Shown here: in pieces, positions 1 to 9,383 of the stretch
Layout of the letters: every line of letters begins with the position of its first letter
Position numbering within the stretch: the stretch's first letter is position 1
Source: Planctomycetales bacterium
Lineage (GTDB): Bacteria > Planctomycetota > Planctomycetia > Planctomycetales > Planctomycetaceae
DNA: 64,000 nucleotides
Assembly: GCA_026400835.1 (NCBI GenBank)
Contig: JAPLOA010000055.1
Span: 62,001-126,000 of the forward strand
Direction: 5' to 3'
Position numbers and translations under genes: made by a program
Notes under the pieces: generated by a model
The model's input: only the letters and a program-made list of their open reading frames with translations
Told to the model about the DNA's origin: nothing
The model's database searches: none

Positions 1-3000
1 TTCAGCACTCAGACGTCGTCCCTGAAAATGCACGTACAAATCCATTGGATTAACTGCGGAAGTCTGTGCCTCTGCATGTTGCAGAGTTGCCGCATCCTGT
101 TCTGAAGCCAGTTGATACGTGCGACTCAACATGATCAGGCGATGCATGGATTTCACCGACCAGCCATTCTGCATAAACTTCGATGCCAGATGATCCAGAA
201 GTTCCGGATGTGTCGGAGGAAGCCCACGTACTCCGAAATCATTCGATGTCTTCACAAGTCCTCGCCCAAAATGATACTGCCAGAGACGGTTCGCTATGAC
301 TCGAGCCGTTAGTGGGTGCTCCGGACTCGTCAGCCATTCGGCAAGCTGGAGACGTCCACTTCCCGGCAGCTCGGCTGGCAGAGAAATTCCTCCCAGCGAT
401 GTAATGAACCCACGAGGCACCACATCACCGGGCTGAGCAGGCTCACCGCGTTTCTGAATCTGCACGTCATGCGGAGTTCCTTCGGCCATGCCATAAGCCA
501 TCGGAAACGGACCGTCTGTCAACAACGAGTTCAATTCCTGCCCGGCCTTTTGAGCCTCCTCCCGGACGGCCGCGAGTTGCTTCTGAATAGCGGCCGCCTT
601 TTCTCGGCGAGCGATCAACTCGGGTGCCGTCGTGTCGACGGAAATTGCATCAAAGGCTGCATGCGGCCTTGTTGAGATCTCATAGTTGTCGACATCCAAC
701 GCGGGGCGAACTCCACCCAGATGGCCGTAACTGTCGATGAATGAGTAATCAATCTGGCCATCCCAGCCGGTGGAGACGTCTCCACGGAATGGCGTTTGTG
801 TTACCGAATTTGAATCAGCCGCAGCTCGAGTTGAAATCGTGCCCTCGTAGGTGTTAGTTTTCAGATTCAGTGTAACCTGCACCTGATACCACTGACCGAC
901 TGTTAATGCACAGACCGCATCGCGAGTATCTCCGCTGCGACGGAAGAAGTGCGAGCCATTCATATAGAGTTCGATGGCCGCAGAATTCCCCGGACCATGT
1001 CCCACATAGTAACGCCAGGAACCGTCACCGCCCGTCGCAACATCCGCGCAGTTGAAGTCAAAGCATGTGTAAAGGACTTCAGTTTCCTCAGGCTTCCACA
1101 TCACAGGTAACGTCAATCCGAAACCGTCGTATTCGCCGCGATTCGGCATGAACACTCCGAATTTGCCCTCAGGAAAGATGTTCTGATAAGGACTCTGCGA
1201 ACGTTCGGAAATCTTTACGACACTGTTAGGGCCGGGGTTCCAGGGATTCGCGGGGGCCGTGTCTTTGGTTTGAGTTTCAAAGTCACCACCGAGGCCGACC
1301 AGTTCCTGCAACTGCTTTGACAGTTCGGCGACATTCAACGCAGCAGAGCCGGTCGTCAGTGGTGATTCCGTCGTCGCGGCGGCTATAGACTGTTCCTGAA
1401 CTCCCAGATTGTCGAACTCAATTCCAGGAGCCGGATTTGAATCGCTGAGCAGTTCACTAAAGTTGATAATTCCTGACCACTCAGGACTCAGCCGCAATCC
1501 CGGTCGCGACGCAGTAACCTGCACAGCGCCGGTGCTGTCAAAGCTGCTGACCGTCATCGTATAACTGCGGTCATGAAGGTCGATTGCAAGCTGCAGGTTC
1601 TGCCACTGACCGGGAGTCACAGCCGCGATGCTCTCCAGACGTTCTCCGACTTTAATCGCAACAGTATCCGTTGAAATCGTCACGATGATTGCCGGTGAGG
1701 ATGGGTAACCGCCGATTCTGAACTCATGCAAGCCCGGTGTCGGGGGTTGAGTCGGGGTGACTCGAAAGTCCAGATTCACCGACAAGTGATCGCAGTTGCT
1801 GGTATCACGATGAGGATGCAGGGCCTGAGCGATCTTATATGCTCCGCCGTCTGCAGCGATGCTGGCCCCCACTTTGCCTCGAGCATAAAGATTGCGGAAA
1901 GGACTCTGAGCCGCATTGGTCACGGCGATCCGGCCACTATAAACCCATGGCGGCACCAGGACTCCGTTGCTGCCGCCCGCTGCTGGTGCCTGAAGTTCAA
2001 AATCACCGTCCATGTCGTGCAGCGAACGCAGAATTGCACTGGGCACAGGCTGCTTTTGCTTTTCGAGCAGTGACGTCAGTGACGCCACGCGATGATCAAA
2101 CTCGCGCCACTCCGGGATCGCTTCGCTGGCTGGGACCAGTGGTACCATTGCGCGGAATCGTTGCTTTTGCTCAGAGCCCGGGAAGGCATACCGACTGCTG
2201 TCGAAGATTCCGTACATCGCGTAGTAGTCATGCATCGTGACTGGATCAAACTTATGATCATGACACCGCGCGCAACCCAGGCTCAGCCCCATCACCGACT
2301 GTCCCAGCGTATCGATGGTGTCCTGAATTGTCAGATGGTGATAGTTCTCTGAATCGAACCCGAAGCGACGCGAAATGGCCAGATATCCTGTCGCTGTGAC
2401 TTGCTCGGCGTAGTTTTCCGAAGGATGCTGGCTGCCCAGAATGTCACCTGCAATCTGTTCTCGCAGGAACTGGTCATATGGTTTGTCCGAGTTGAACGCA
2501 TCGATGACATAGTTGCGATACTTCCAGGCCAGCGGAACAGGATAATCCGCAGTCTCGCCCGCCGTGTCAGCATAGCGAACAACATCCAGCCAGTGTCGTC
2601 CCCAGCGTTCACCATAATGCGGCGATGCCAAAAGCCGATCGATCAATTTGGCATAAGCCTCAGGAGAATTATCCTGTTCAAAGGCCGCAACTTCTTCCGG
2701 CGTCGGAGGCAAACCCGTCAGGTCGAAGGTCGCTCGGCGAATCAACGTTTTCTTGTCTGCAGGCTGTGCGGCTGTGACCCCAGCGGCTTCCTGGCGAGCG
2801 TGAATGAACGCATCAATGCTGTTCTTCGACCATTCGACGTCAGACACTTTGGGCGGTGCGAAATCCTGGATCGGCTGAAATGCCCAGTGCTTTATCGCTT
2901 CGAATTTCTCTGTTGTGGCTGGCCATTCGGCACCTTCGCGAATCCATTGTTTAAAGGCTGCGATCTGTTCGGGTCGCAACGCGTCTTTTTTTTCGGGCGG

Positions 3001-3303
3001 CATTGCAGACACATCTTCGTGTCGACTGATAGCCTTGATCAACAGACTGCCGTCCGGATCATCCGGGATAATGACAACTCCGGATTCACCGCCGGTCATC
3101 AGGCTTTCTCGCGAATCAATTCGCAGTCCGCCTGACACTTTATTGCCGCCGTGACAACTAAAGCATTTCTCCAGAAGCACGGGGCGAATCTGATTCTCAA
3201 ACAATGCGTCGCCTGATTCATCTGCAAACGCAGAGGGCGAAGACCACACTACCGTCATCATCACAGCGGTCAAAGCAACGGTCGTCGAGATTCGTGAGTC
3301 CAT
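1..3303 (-). CDS. Planctomycete cytochrome / DUF1549 / DUF1553 secreted protein, C-terminus cut by window edge
   Basis: Open from an ATG at 3303 to the left edge with no stop, so at least 1101 residues and incomplete. Residues 1-27 look like a signal peptide ending AFA. A haem-binding CFSCH motif (about 47-51) sits in a planctomycete-type cytochrome domain. A DUF1549 region (about 185-390) follows and has a second CARCH motif near 343, followed by the usual DHKFDP and MHDYYAMYGIF. Two concanavalin/LamG-like segments (about 435-620 and 670-860) resemble each other, and DUF1553 (from about 925) shows HPLTARVIANRLWQYHFGRG. The family is abundant in planctomycetes; its role is unsettled, with a secreted c-type cytochrome linked to polysaccharide use often proposed. 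No DUF1501 partner lies directly beside it on the visible side. Confidence 0.93.
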   Translation of the reverse strand, partial: MDSRISTTVALTAVMMTVVWSSPSAFADESGDALFENQIRPVLLEKCFSCHGGNKVSGGLRIDSRESLMTGGESGVVIIPDDPDGSLLIKAISRHEDVSAMPPEKKDALRPEQIAAFKQWIREGAEWPATTEKFEAIKHWAFQPIQDFAPPKVSDVEWSKNSIDAFIHARQEAAGVTAAQPADKKTLIRRATFDLTGLPPTPEEVAAFEQDNSPEAYAKLIDRLLASPHYGERWGRHWLDVVRYADTAGETADYPVPLAWKYRNYVIDAFNSDKPYDQFLREQIAGDILGSQHPSENYAEQVTATGYLAISRRFGFDSENYHHLTIQDTIDTLGQSVMGLSLGCARCHDHKFDPVTMHDYYAMYGIFDSSRYAFPGSEQKQRFRAMVPLVPASEAIPEWREFDHRVASLTSLLEKQKQPVPSAILRSLHDMDGDFELQAPAAGGSNGVLVPPWVYSGRIAVTNAAQSPFRNLYARGKVGASIAADGGAYKIAQALHPHRDTSNCDHLSVNLDFRVTPTQPPTPGLHEFRIGGYPSSPAIIVTISTDTVAIKVGERLESIAAVTPGQWQNLQLAIDLHDRSYTMTVSSFDSTGAVQVTASRPGLRLSPEWSGIINFSELLSDSNPAPGIEFDNLGVQEQSIAAATTESPLTTGSAALNVAELSKQLQELVGLGGDFETQTKDTAPANPWNPGPNSVVKISERSQSPYQNIFPEGKFGVFMPNRGEYDGFGLTLPVMWKPEETEVLYTCFDFNCADVATGGDGSWRYYVGHGPGNSAAIELYMNGSHFFRRSGDTRDAVCALTVGQWYQVQVTLNLKTNTYEGTISTRAAADSNSVTQTPFRGDVSTGWDGQIDYSFIDSYGHLGGVRPALDVDNYEISTRPHAAFDAISVDTTAPELIARREKAAAIQKQLAAVREEAQKAGQELNSLLTDGPFPMAYGMAEGTPHDVQIQKRGEPAQPGDVVPRGFITSLGGISLPAELPGSGRLQLAEWLTSPEHPLTARVIANRLWQYHFGRGLVKTSNDFGVRGLPPTHPELLDHLASKFMQNGWSVKSMHRLIMLSRTYQLASEQDAATLQHAEAQTSAVNPMDLYVHFQGRRLSAE

Positions 3304-3475
3304 ATCATTCGTCCACTCAGGAAGGCCAGCCGGAGACAGAAAAGCCACACGCTTCTGACTCCGCAGAAGTTTATCGAATCAAGACCCCTGCTGCGAACGA
3401 CAACGTGACTCACGCACCAGATTCACCCGCTCGCGCTTGTGTCGGCGGGGTCATCGCACGATTCAATCCTTCAGT

Positions 3476-3814
3476 TCAGGATCTAAGTACACCCGTCCAT
3501 TGAACGTCGCCGCAATTCAGCCACTCCAGCCGAGACTGCACATCGAGCACATATGCCGGGGCAACCACGAATGCAGGAAAATCACAAGTGCCCTCCAGCA
3601 GGGTCTCCGCGTCGTCAGCCGACCATCCTCTTGTAGAATCTCCCTCGTTGCCGTAGCTTCCGGCGAGTTCTGACATTTCGATATTCTGCTGCCTTGATCG
3701 GATCGCACTTAGCCGCTTGCACCGCACAACTGGCAGTCCACCAGAAGGGCTGCTATCGTTCGTGAAGTCTATGGAAAAGGTCCTTCCCTGATGGTCCTGC
3801 CACTCCCGCCACAA
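3476..3814 (-). CDS. Possible small hypothetical protein (otherwise a 529-base gap)
   Basis: A 112-residue reading frame with a TTG start lies between the divergent genes starting at 3303 and 3833. It begins MWREWQDHQGRTFSIDF and has no recognised domain, signal peptide or membrane segment. Nothing but an open frame supports it, and no convincing ribosome binding site precedes it. If it is not real, 3304-3832 is simply the divergent upstream region of the two flanking genes. Confidence 0.3.
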   Translation of the reverse strand: MWREWQDHQGRTFSIDFTNDSSPSGGLPVVRCKRLSAIRSRQQNIEMSELAGSYGNEGDSTRGWSADDAETLLEGTCDFPAFVVAPAYVLDVQSRLEWLNCGDVQWTGVLRS

Positions 3815-3832
3815 ATCATCCTGAGTTCTCCC

Positions 3833-4792
3833 ATGAAACGATGCTTCTCTGCCCTTGCTCTGGTCCTTGCCGTGACTGCCTGCACGCTGGCATCCGCTGA
3901 AGATGTCTTTCCGCTCAAGGCAAAGCGAGTCCTGTTTCTGGGCGATTCAATCACGGCGGCGGGAGAATATGTCTACATGATCGATATGCAATTGCGGTTG
4001 CAGTCGACCGGCTCAATTCCCGCGATCATTAACGCCGGATTGCCCAGCGAAAACGTAACCGGGCTCTCCGAACCCGATCACCCTTTTCCTCGTCCCAATG
4101 TTCACGAACGCCTCGATCGCGCATTGAGCATGTTCCAGCCGGATGTTGTCGTGGCGTGTTATGGCATGAACGATGGCATCTACTACCCATTCAGTGAAGA
4201 ACGCTTTCAAAAGTATCAGAGCGGCATCAATCTGCTGATCGAGAAGGTCCATGCGGCGAATGCGAGGCTGGTGCTGCTGACTCCGCCGCCGTTTGATGCC
4301 GCACCACTCAAGGCGGCCGGAAAACTCCTGCCGGCCGGCGCGGAAAAATATGCATGGTTCGCGGTCTATGAAGGCTACGATGATGTGATCCAGAAGTACG
4401 GAAAATGGATTCTCGAACAAAAAGACCGTGTCGAGATGGTCGTGGATGTTTATTCGCCCAGCATGGAATTCTGGACTGAGCAGCGAAAGAAGGATCCGAC
4501 CTTCACGGTGGCTACCGATGGAGTCCACTGCAACTCAACTGGCCATCGCACTCTGGCAGAAGCCATCCTGAAAGCGTGGGGCATCACAAAGTGGATTGAA
4601 CCCACTGGCGAGATGACTCAGTTATCAAATCAACAAGGTTCCGTTCTGCATGATGCCTGGCTGTCGCATATCGGCCACAAACGCCCCGGGACCGGTACCG
4701 GCTTGCCGCTTCCTGAAGCTGAATCCAAAGCGGCCGAAATCGAAAAACAGCTCCAGCCGCTCGTTGAAAAGATGCGAGCAGAAGCCCGTTGA
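3833..4792 (+). CDS. SGNH/GDSL-family secreted hydrolase
   Basis: 319 residues, taking the ATG at 3833 because it starts a clear signal peptide (MKRCFSALALVLAVTAC...SAE); an in-frame start 42 bases upstream would put 14 unrelated residues before it. The SGNH blocks are visible: FLGDSIT with the nucleophile near Ser39, GMNDG supplying the block III Asn, and DGVHCNSTGH supplying the Asp-His pair near the C-terminus. Family members are esterases or lipases acting on acyl or acetyl esters of carbohydrates and lipids; the substrate cannot be told. It is convergent with the purine nucleoside phosphorylase gene, with three bases between the stops. Confidence 0.9.
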   Translation: MKRCFSALALVLAVTACTLASAEDVFPLKAKRVLFLGDSITAAGEYVYMIDMQLRLQSTGSIPAIINAGLPSENVTGLSEPDHPFPRPNVHERLDRALSMFQPDVVVACYGMNDGIYYPFSEERFQKYQSGINLLIEKVHAANARLVLLTPPPFDAAPLKAAGKLLPAGAEKYAWFAVYEGYDDVIQKYGKWILEQKDRVEMVVDVYSPSMEFWTEQRKKDPTFTVATDGVHCNSTGHRTLAEAILKAWGITKWIEPTGEMTQLSNQQGSVLHDAWLSHIGHKRPGTGTGLPLPEAESKAAEIEKQLQPLVEKMRAEAR

Positions 4793-4795
4793 TTA

Positions 4796-5665
4796 TCAGG
4801 GTTTCATGCCGCAGACAACGTTCCAGATCCATTCAGAGAAAGGCTCTGAAACGGCGGATGCTGTTGCCGTCACTTCCGAATGGCTCAACGTCTGGTCTGT
4901 CAGGCCTGCGGCGCAATTCGTAATGCAGGACACACCGAGCACTGACATCCCTAAAGAAACCGCCTCAACGGCTTCCGGCACAGTGCTCATGCCCACGGCA
5001 TCTGCGCCGATTTTCTGAAGCATTCTGATCTCCGCCGGTGTTTCGTAACACGGGCCGGGCATCATGGCGTACGTGCCTTCGTGAATCCTCAGCGGTGTCT
5101 TTGTCTGCAACGCCACAGTTCGCAGAACATTGCACCACAGCCCACGGCTTTCCTGAATCTCAAAGGCGTTTGCCATTCGTGAATGCCCCGGAAATGTTGC
5201 TGGAACCGTGTAAAGTAACGGTCGCAGGTGCGAACTAATAACCATTAAATCACCGGGAGAAAACTGAGGATTAATGCCCCCGGCCGCGTTGGTGACGAGC
5301 AGATTCCGGATTCCTAATCCCGCCAACAGACGTACGCCAAACAGGATGTCATCCAGAACACGTCCTTCATACCAGTGGACGCGTCCCTTCAGCATGACCA
5401 CGCTCTGATCTTTCACTCGACCGCAGACCAGAGTTCCATGATGGCCCGTGACGCGAGGCTGAGGCATCCCTGGAATATCAACATAATCCGCCGAAATGCC
5501 GCCAGCGTTGATCAACCGATCAGCCGCACAGCCGAGGCCGGATCCCAAAATGACACCGACTGAAGGCTTGGCCAAACCAGCCCGTGAAAGAGCCTGACTC
5601 ACAAACTCCACTGCCGAGCTTATTGAGTCTGCTGAGTCATTCAGATGCAAGTCTCTAGTACTCAT
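4796..5665 (-). CDS. punA: Purine nucleoside phosphorylase (trimeric, inosine/guanosine type)
   Basis: 289 residues, the usual length for the PNP/MTAP family. It cleaves purine nucleosides with phosphate to free base and ribose-1-phosphate in purine salvage. Visible hallmarks are GVILGSGLG (about 38-45, phosphate binding), the GHHG segment, TNAAGGINPQFSPGDLM, and the purine-site stretch YAMMPGPCYETPAEIRML with GADAVGMSTVPE, then SCITNCAAGL. The PGPCYETPAEI and GMSTVPE context favours the PNP branch rather than methylthioadenosine phosphorylase. Its start codon overlaps the end of the N-acetyltransferase gene by 11 bases, so the two are probably co-transcribed and translationally coupled. Confidence 0.94.
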   Translation of the reverse strand: MSTRDLHLNDSADSISSAVEFVSQALSRAGLAKPSVGVILGSGLGCAADRLINAGGISADYVDIPGMPQPRVTGHHGTLVCGRVKDQSVVMLKGRVHWYEGRVLDDILFGVRLLAGLGIRNLLVTNAAGGINPQFSPGDLMVISSHLRPLLYTVPATFPGHSRMANAFEIQESRGLWCNVLRTVALQTKTPLRIHEGTYAMMPGPCYETPAEIRMLQKIGADAVGMSTVPEAVEAVSLGMSVLGVSCITNCAAGLTDQTLSHSEVTATASAVSEPFSEWIWNVVCGMKP

Positions 5666-6119
5666 CTCTTGTCTGCATGAACAGTGCTTTCTTTTCGCCT
5701 GGCAGAGTAAAGTCGAACCCGCACCGCTGGAAGAAGCTATCAGCCGAGGTAATCGCCATCACTTCCAGGATATTGCGCTTAACGGCCAGGTCTACGCATT
5801 TCTGTACAAGGGCTTTCCCGATTCCTCGTCCCTGATAATCATCATGCACTGCGAGACTACGAATTTCCGCCAGCTTGGCTGAATAGATCTCCAACGCAGC
5901 AAACCCGACGACCTCATCACCATCAACTGCCACAAATCCAAAAGGAATGAGATCACTCAATTCATCCGTCGTACGTGGCAATAGTCTGTTCCGCTGAACA
6001 AATCGGTCCACAAGACTCTCGAGTCCCGGGATATCATCTCGACAAGCTTCGCGAACGACGTAGGTATGACGGGCGTTTTCCAACAGACGAATTCCTCTAA
6101 CGAGATGAAACAAACACAT
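5655..6119 (-). CDS. GNAT-family N-acetyltransferase (N-acetylglutamate synthase-like)
   Basis: 154 residues from the ATG at 6119; a TTG three codons upstream is also possible. GNAT proteins transfer acetyl from acetyl-CoA to an amine. The acetyl-CoA loop is seen as VHDDYQGRGIGKALVQ (Q/R-x-x-G-x-G), preceded by the beta-4 strand LAEIRSLAV and followed by LEVMAITSADSFFQRCGF. The segment RNRLLPRTTDELSDLIPFGFVAVDGDEVVGFAAL resembles the C-terminal acetyltransferase domain of ArgA-type N-acetylglutamate synthases, so an arginine-pathway role is possible but not shown. It overlaps the downstream phosphorylase gene. Confidence 0.87.
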   Translation of the reverse strand: MCLFHLVRGIRLLENARHTYVVREACRDDIPGLESLVDRFVQRNRLLPRTTDELSDLIPFGFVAVDGDEVVGFAALEIYSAKLAEIRSLAVHDDYQGRGIGKALVQKCVDLAVKRNILEVMAITSADSFFQRCGFDFTLPGEKKALFMQTRDEY

Positions 6120-6201
6120 TTTCGACAATGAAGCAGATGCTTTTCTGATTTCCCACGCAACCTCAAACTTCGCTATGAGTAACTCTTTGCGATGACCCCA
6201 A

Positions 6202-7818
6202 TCAACCGGCGAAGCTCGTCAACTCCTGATAACCGCTCACTCCGCCCACCGTCACCGTACAGACGATCATCTGAGCAATCAGCAGAATCAACCAGTACGA
6301 ATGATAGACCGTCCCCGGATTTCGATGAAGATGATTCTGCTCGATCCGCTTCGCAGAGAATTCCGGCCCCAGACAAGTCGCCGACCCAATTACAAACCAC
6401 GGAGTCAGGAAACACCACAGCCGAGCCGCTTCGCCCATGTTTTTTCCGGAAAGCCACAGTGCTGCCCATGTGGCGAACAAACTCAAGGCAAGCCGAATCA
6501 TCACTGTCCCCTGACCAGAATCCGCGCTCTCTGACTTCGGGATCAGATCCGCCTTAAGCCTGCTCCCAATCCGCATTAAAGATTCCAGAAACACAAACGT
6601 CAGAGGCAAGCCGATCGAAAACGACAGCTCCACAGGGTTCACGAGAAACCACTTCCACCACGTTCGGGATGATTGTTTATAGAACCCGGCATGGTTCGCC
6701 AAATTCCAGCTCCAGACACGAAGCAGATTGCAGTTGGTCGCATAACTCCACACGGTGATCGCCAGAGCAAACACCGCCAACGCCACGCCGCCACTCAATA
6801 CCACATGTTGCCAAGGGACTCGCAAAGAGGGAGGGCCAATGCAGATCACCAGAAAAAATAAACCACAGGCGATCAACACCGGGATGTGGGCCAGACTCAC
6901 CGTCAACGATACAAACACAGCCATTCCAGCCAGCACCGCGAAAACGCTTCGCGCAAACTTCGATTCCGCAACGACCGACTGAACCAGCAGGCAGAGAATC
7001 ATCGTGGCCGAAAACGCATAAACGATATCCGATCGCGGTGCAAAAACCGCCAGACTGGGAACCGTCAGCATCACACAGGCCGCTCGCCACCCCGCACGCG
7101 GATTCAGCAGTCGACTGCCCAGCACATAAACCGGAAGAACGGTCATGGCGGAAAACAGAGTCGATAAAAACGATACGAGACACAAAGCCGCAAATTCACT
7201 GCGTGTGAGTGGTCGAGCCATCTGGACATCCGCTTCCATCAACCGAAACAGACGCACGGATTCCGCGCCGATTGTCCATTCGGCTAAGGAAGTCAGTATG
7301 TCGCTGCGTTCCGTTGCTTTGATGGCCCAGAAGTTGAGCAGCAACAGTCCGGGCGGATGAGTGCCCTCGTGCAGCACATCGCCTTTGGCCATCCGCTGCT
7401 CATAACCCGCCAGCAGCTCTTTGGTTGAAGATGTATGAAAGGCAGCCTCAAAAAAATAGCCGGAGGCGAAGCGATCGTAGAGCACCCACAAGGGCCGAAG
7501 TTCTCGATGCGGTGTCGCGGCCGATTGCCGAACCGCATTGAGCCAACTGAAGGCCCCGACCACCAGCATCACGACAAAGATTGCACAAACCAGCTTCGAA
7601 GATCTCTCAATCCGCCGATCCACAAACTGCGAAAAAGCCAACACAATCGCGCCGACAATTCCGGGGATCGCCAGGCGATCCAGCGCTTCGATCAGGTTCT
7701 CGGGCAGCTGTTGCCGACGCCAAACCCATTCGTCAGGAACTCCCAGAGGAACATTGGAAACCAGCAGCAACAAAACCGTGGCAATAACGGTCAGCAGCAG
7801 AATCACTATGCGTGCCAT
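6202..7818 (-). CDS. Polytopic membrane protein, glycosyltransferase GT-C-like
   Basis: 538 residues with about ten to twelve hydrophobic segments, beginning MARIVILLLTVIATVLLLLVSNVPLG. A large loop after the second or third segment holds HEGTHPPGLLLLNF, which recalls the HPP motif near the first membrane-proximal loop of PMT/ArnT-type GT-C glycosyltransferases; a further loop carries APRSDIVYAF. This suggests a lipid-linked sugar transferase of the inner membrane, but the expected paired acidic residues after the first segment are not clear (a DEW is present near residue 30), so substrate and activity are open. It stands between the N-acetyltransferase and hemW genes on the same strand with gaps of 80-230 bases. 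Confidence 0.75.
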   Translation of the reverse strand: MARIVILLLTVIATVLLLLVSNVPLGVPDEWVWRRQQLPENLIEALDRLAIPGIVGAIVLAFSQFVDRRIERSSKLVCAIFVVMLVVGAFSWLNAVRQSAATPHRELRPLWVLYDRFASGYFFEAAFHTSSTKELLAGYEQRMAKGDVLHEGTHPPGLLLLNFWAIKATERSDILTSLAEWTIGAESVRLFRLMEADVQMARPLTRSEFAALCLVSFLSTLFSAMTVLPVYVLGSRLLNPRAGWRAACVMLTVPSLAVFAPRSDIVYAFSATMILCLLVQSVVAESKFARSVFAVLAGMAVFVSLTVSLAHIPVLIACGLFFLVICIGPPSLRVPWQHVVLSGGVALAVFALAITVWSYATNCNLLRVWSWNLANHAGFYKQSSRTWWKWFLVNPVELSFSIGLPLTFVFLESLMRIGSRLKADLIPKSESADSGQGTVMIRLALSLFATWAALWLSGKNMGEAARLWCFLTPWFVIGSATCLGPEFSAKRIEQNHLHRNPGTVYHSYWLILLIAQMIVCTVTVGGVSGYQELTSFAG

Positions 7819-8050
7819 TGACCGTCCGTTCTCTCCTGGGATTCAATCGGCAATGGCCGAGGTTCTCGTAACTCTTTGCGTGGGTGACGGAGTATCGAAT
7901 GCCCCGGCTTTTGGATCAAGTTCAATGCCGTATTACTGAACATTCCCTCGTAGGTTGCACATTCTTGTCCGACCATGGTCTCCTGGAACAAGTCGACGGG
8001 CAGGAATGCCCATCGTACGATTATCGCCCCAAAAGCGCGGACACAAAGTC

Positions 8051-9184
8051 TTACAAAAAATCAGAAACCACACTGTCCGCAATCAGAAGTCCATTCTGAG
8101 TCAACCTCAAACACTCGCCGGAATACTCCAGCAGCCCGTCCTCAACATGCTGTCGAATCTCTTCCTCGGCCAGATCCTGCAATGACAACTGAAATCGGGC
8201 TTCAAAGCTCGCCACATGCAATCCAGCCATGCGTCGTAATGACAGCATGATGGCTTCACGAGCTTTCTCTTCCGTCGTCAGCTGTTCCCGATCTTCCTCG
8301 CATGGTTCCCCTTTGTTCCACGAATTGAGCCACTTAACGACGCTGCGAGCATTCGTGCTGCGAATTCCGTCAATATACCGAGCCGCCCCAGGACCGAAAG
8401 CATAGTACTCGTCCGCGTTCCAGTAGACGTTATTGTGCCGACACTGATATCCCGGCAGGCCAAAATTGGAAACTTCATAGTGTTCAAATCCGCGCGACTC
8501 CAGATGAGACATCGCCGCCAGATACATATCACGCTCCAGATCATCCGGCATGCGTTTCAGAACGCCGCTTTTTTCCTGCCTATAGAATGGAGTTCCCTGT
8601 TCATACGTCAAACCGTAGGTGGAAATATGCTTCACTGGAAGTTGCGTCAAATGTTCCAGCGTCTGCTGCCACGATTCCAAACCTTGCCCGGGCACGCCAA
8701 AAATCAGATCAACACTGACATTCGGGATGAAGTTTGACGCTCGCGCAATCGTCTCTGTGGCTTCAGCGGCTGAGTGTTTCCGTTCCAACGTCTTTAGCAC
8801 TGCATCGTCGAAAGACTGAACTCCCAAACTGAGGCGATTGATCCCGTTGGCCTCAAGAACGCTCAGTCGTTCATCACACAGCCCGTCCGGATTCGCTTCA
8901 ATCGAAAATTCTCCGTCATCACTGAGTTCAAAATGACGGCCAATCAGTTCAAAGATCGTCTGTAGATCTTTGGGCGATAAATGAGTTGGAGTCCCACCGC
9001 CAATAAACAGGGTGGTGATTTTTCGGCGATGAGTGAACTCACGACAATAGTGATTCAGTTCTCGGCCCAGCATCTCCAGATACTGCGGAATCAAATGATC
9101 GCGATTGGCCACCAGCGTAAAGTCACAGTACCCACAGTGATGCAAACAAAATGGCACATGAACATAAAGCGCCTGCGGCGGCAT
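8051..9184 (-). CDS. hemW: Radical SAM haem chaperone HemW (coproporphyrinogen III oxidase-like)
   Basis: 377 residues from the ATG at 9184; a GTG 14 codons upstream would also fit but adds residues not expected before the conserved start. The radical SAM 4Fe-4S triad is CLHHCGYC (Cys13, 17, 20) within YVHVPFC, followed by IGGGTPT, SIEANP and GINRLSLGVQSFDD, the full HemW/HemN pattern. The family includes HemN (anaerobic coproporphyrinogen oxidase) and HemW, which inserts haem into proteins. The short N-terminus with CxxxCxxC directly after YVHVPFC, and the length below 400, favour HemW. The C-terminal HemN-type domain is seen in the TTEEKAREAIMLSLRRMAG stretch. Confidence 0.92.
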   Translation of the reverse strand: MPPQALYVHVPFCLHHCGYCDFTLVANRDHLIPQYLEMLGRELNHYCREFTHRRKITTLFIGGGTPTHLSPKDLQTIFELIGRHFELSDDGEFSIEANPDGLCDERLSVLEANGINRLSLGVQSFDDAVLKTLERKHSAAEATETIARASNFIPNVSVDLIFGVPGQGLESWQQTLEHLTQLPVKHISTYGLTYEQGTPFYRQEKSGVLKRMPDDLERDMYLAAMSHLESRGFEHYEVSNFGLPGYQCRHNNVYWNADEYYAFGPGAARYIDGIRSTNARSVVKWLNSWNKGEPCEEDREQLTTEEKAREAIMLSLRRMAGLHVASFEARFQLSLQDLAEEEIRQHVEDGLLEYSGECLRLTQNGLLIADSVVSDFL

Positions 9185-9258
9185 TTGATGTTTAAGGTTT
9201 GAGGTTTTCAGAAGGACAAACTCCACGCTGGATATTGAGTTTTCATCTTTTTTGGACT

Positions 9259-9374
9259 GCGGCAGCCTGCTGCCGCTTTCCCATAAGCAGCCTGCTGCTT
9301 ATGAATCCTGGGCAACGGAATCAATTCGCGTCCAACAGCAGGCTGTTGGACGGAAAGCTGCAGCAGGCTGCAGC
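9259..9374. repeat. Cluster of four short palindromes sharing a CAGC-NN-GCTG core
   Basis: Four hairpins lie between the end of the TPR gene and hemW: 9259-9276, 9283-9302, 9329-9352 and 9357-9374. All share the inner CAGC-NN-GCTG core (loop CT in the first two, AG in the last two, which are the inverse orientation). Outer stems differ completely (GCGG, ATAAG, CGTCCAA, GCTG) yet each is perfectly paired, with stems of 8 to 11 base pairs. The cluster is of dispersed-repeat (REP-like) type. Confidence 0.85.
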
Positions 9375-9383
9375 ACTCCAAGG

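Noticed and set aside
4013-4528. 171-codon minus-strand frame inside the SGNH hydrolase gene
   Set aside because: The plus strand carries the conserved SGNH blocks; the minus frame is antisense noise.
6677-7183. 168-codon frame on the minus strand within the membrane protein gene
   Set aside because: Cys/Ser/Gly-rich translation without any domain, overlapping a hydrophobic gene in another frame; shadow frame.
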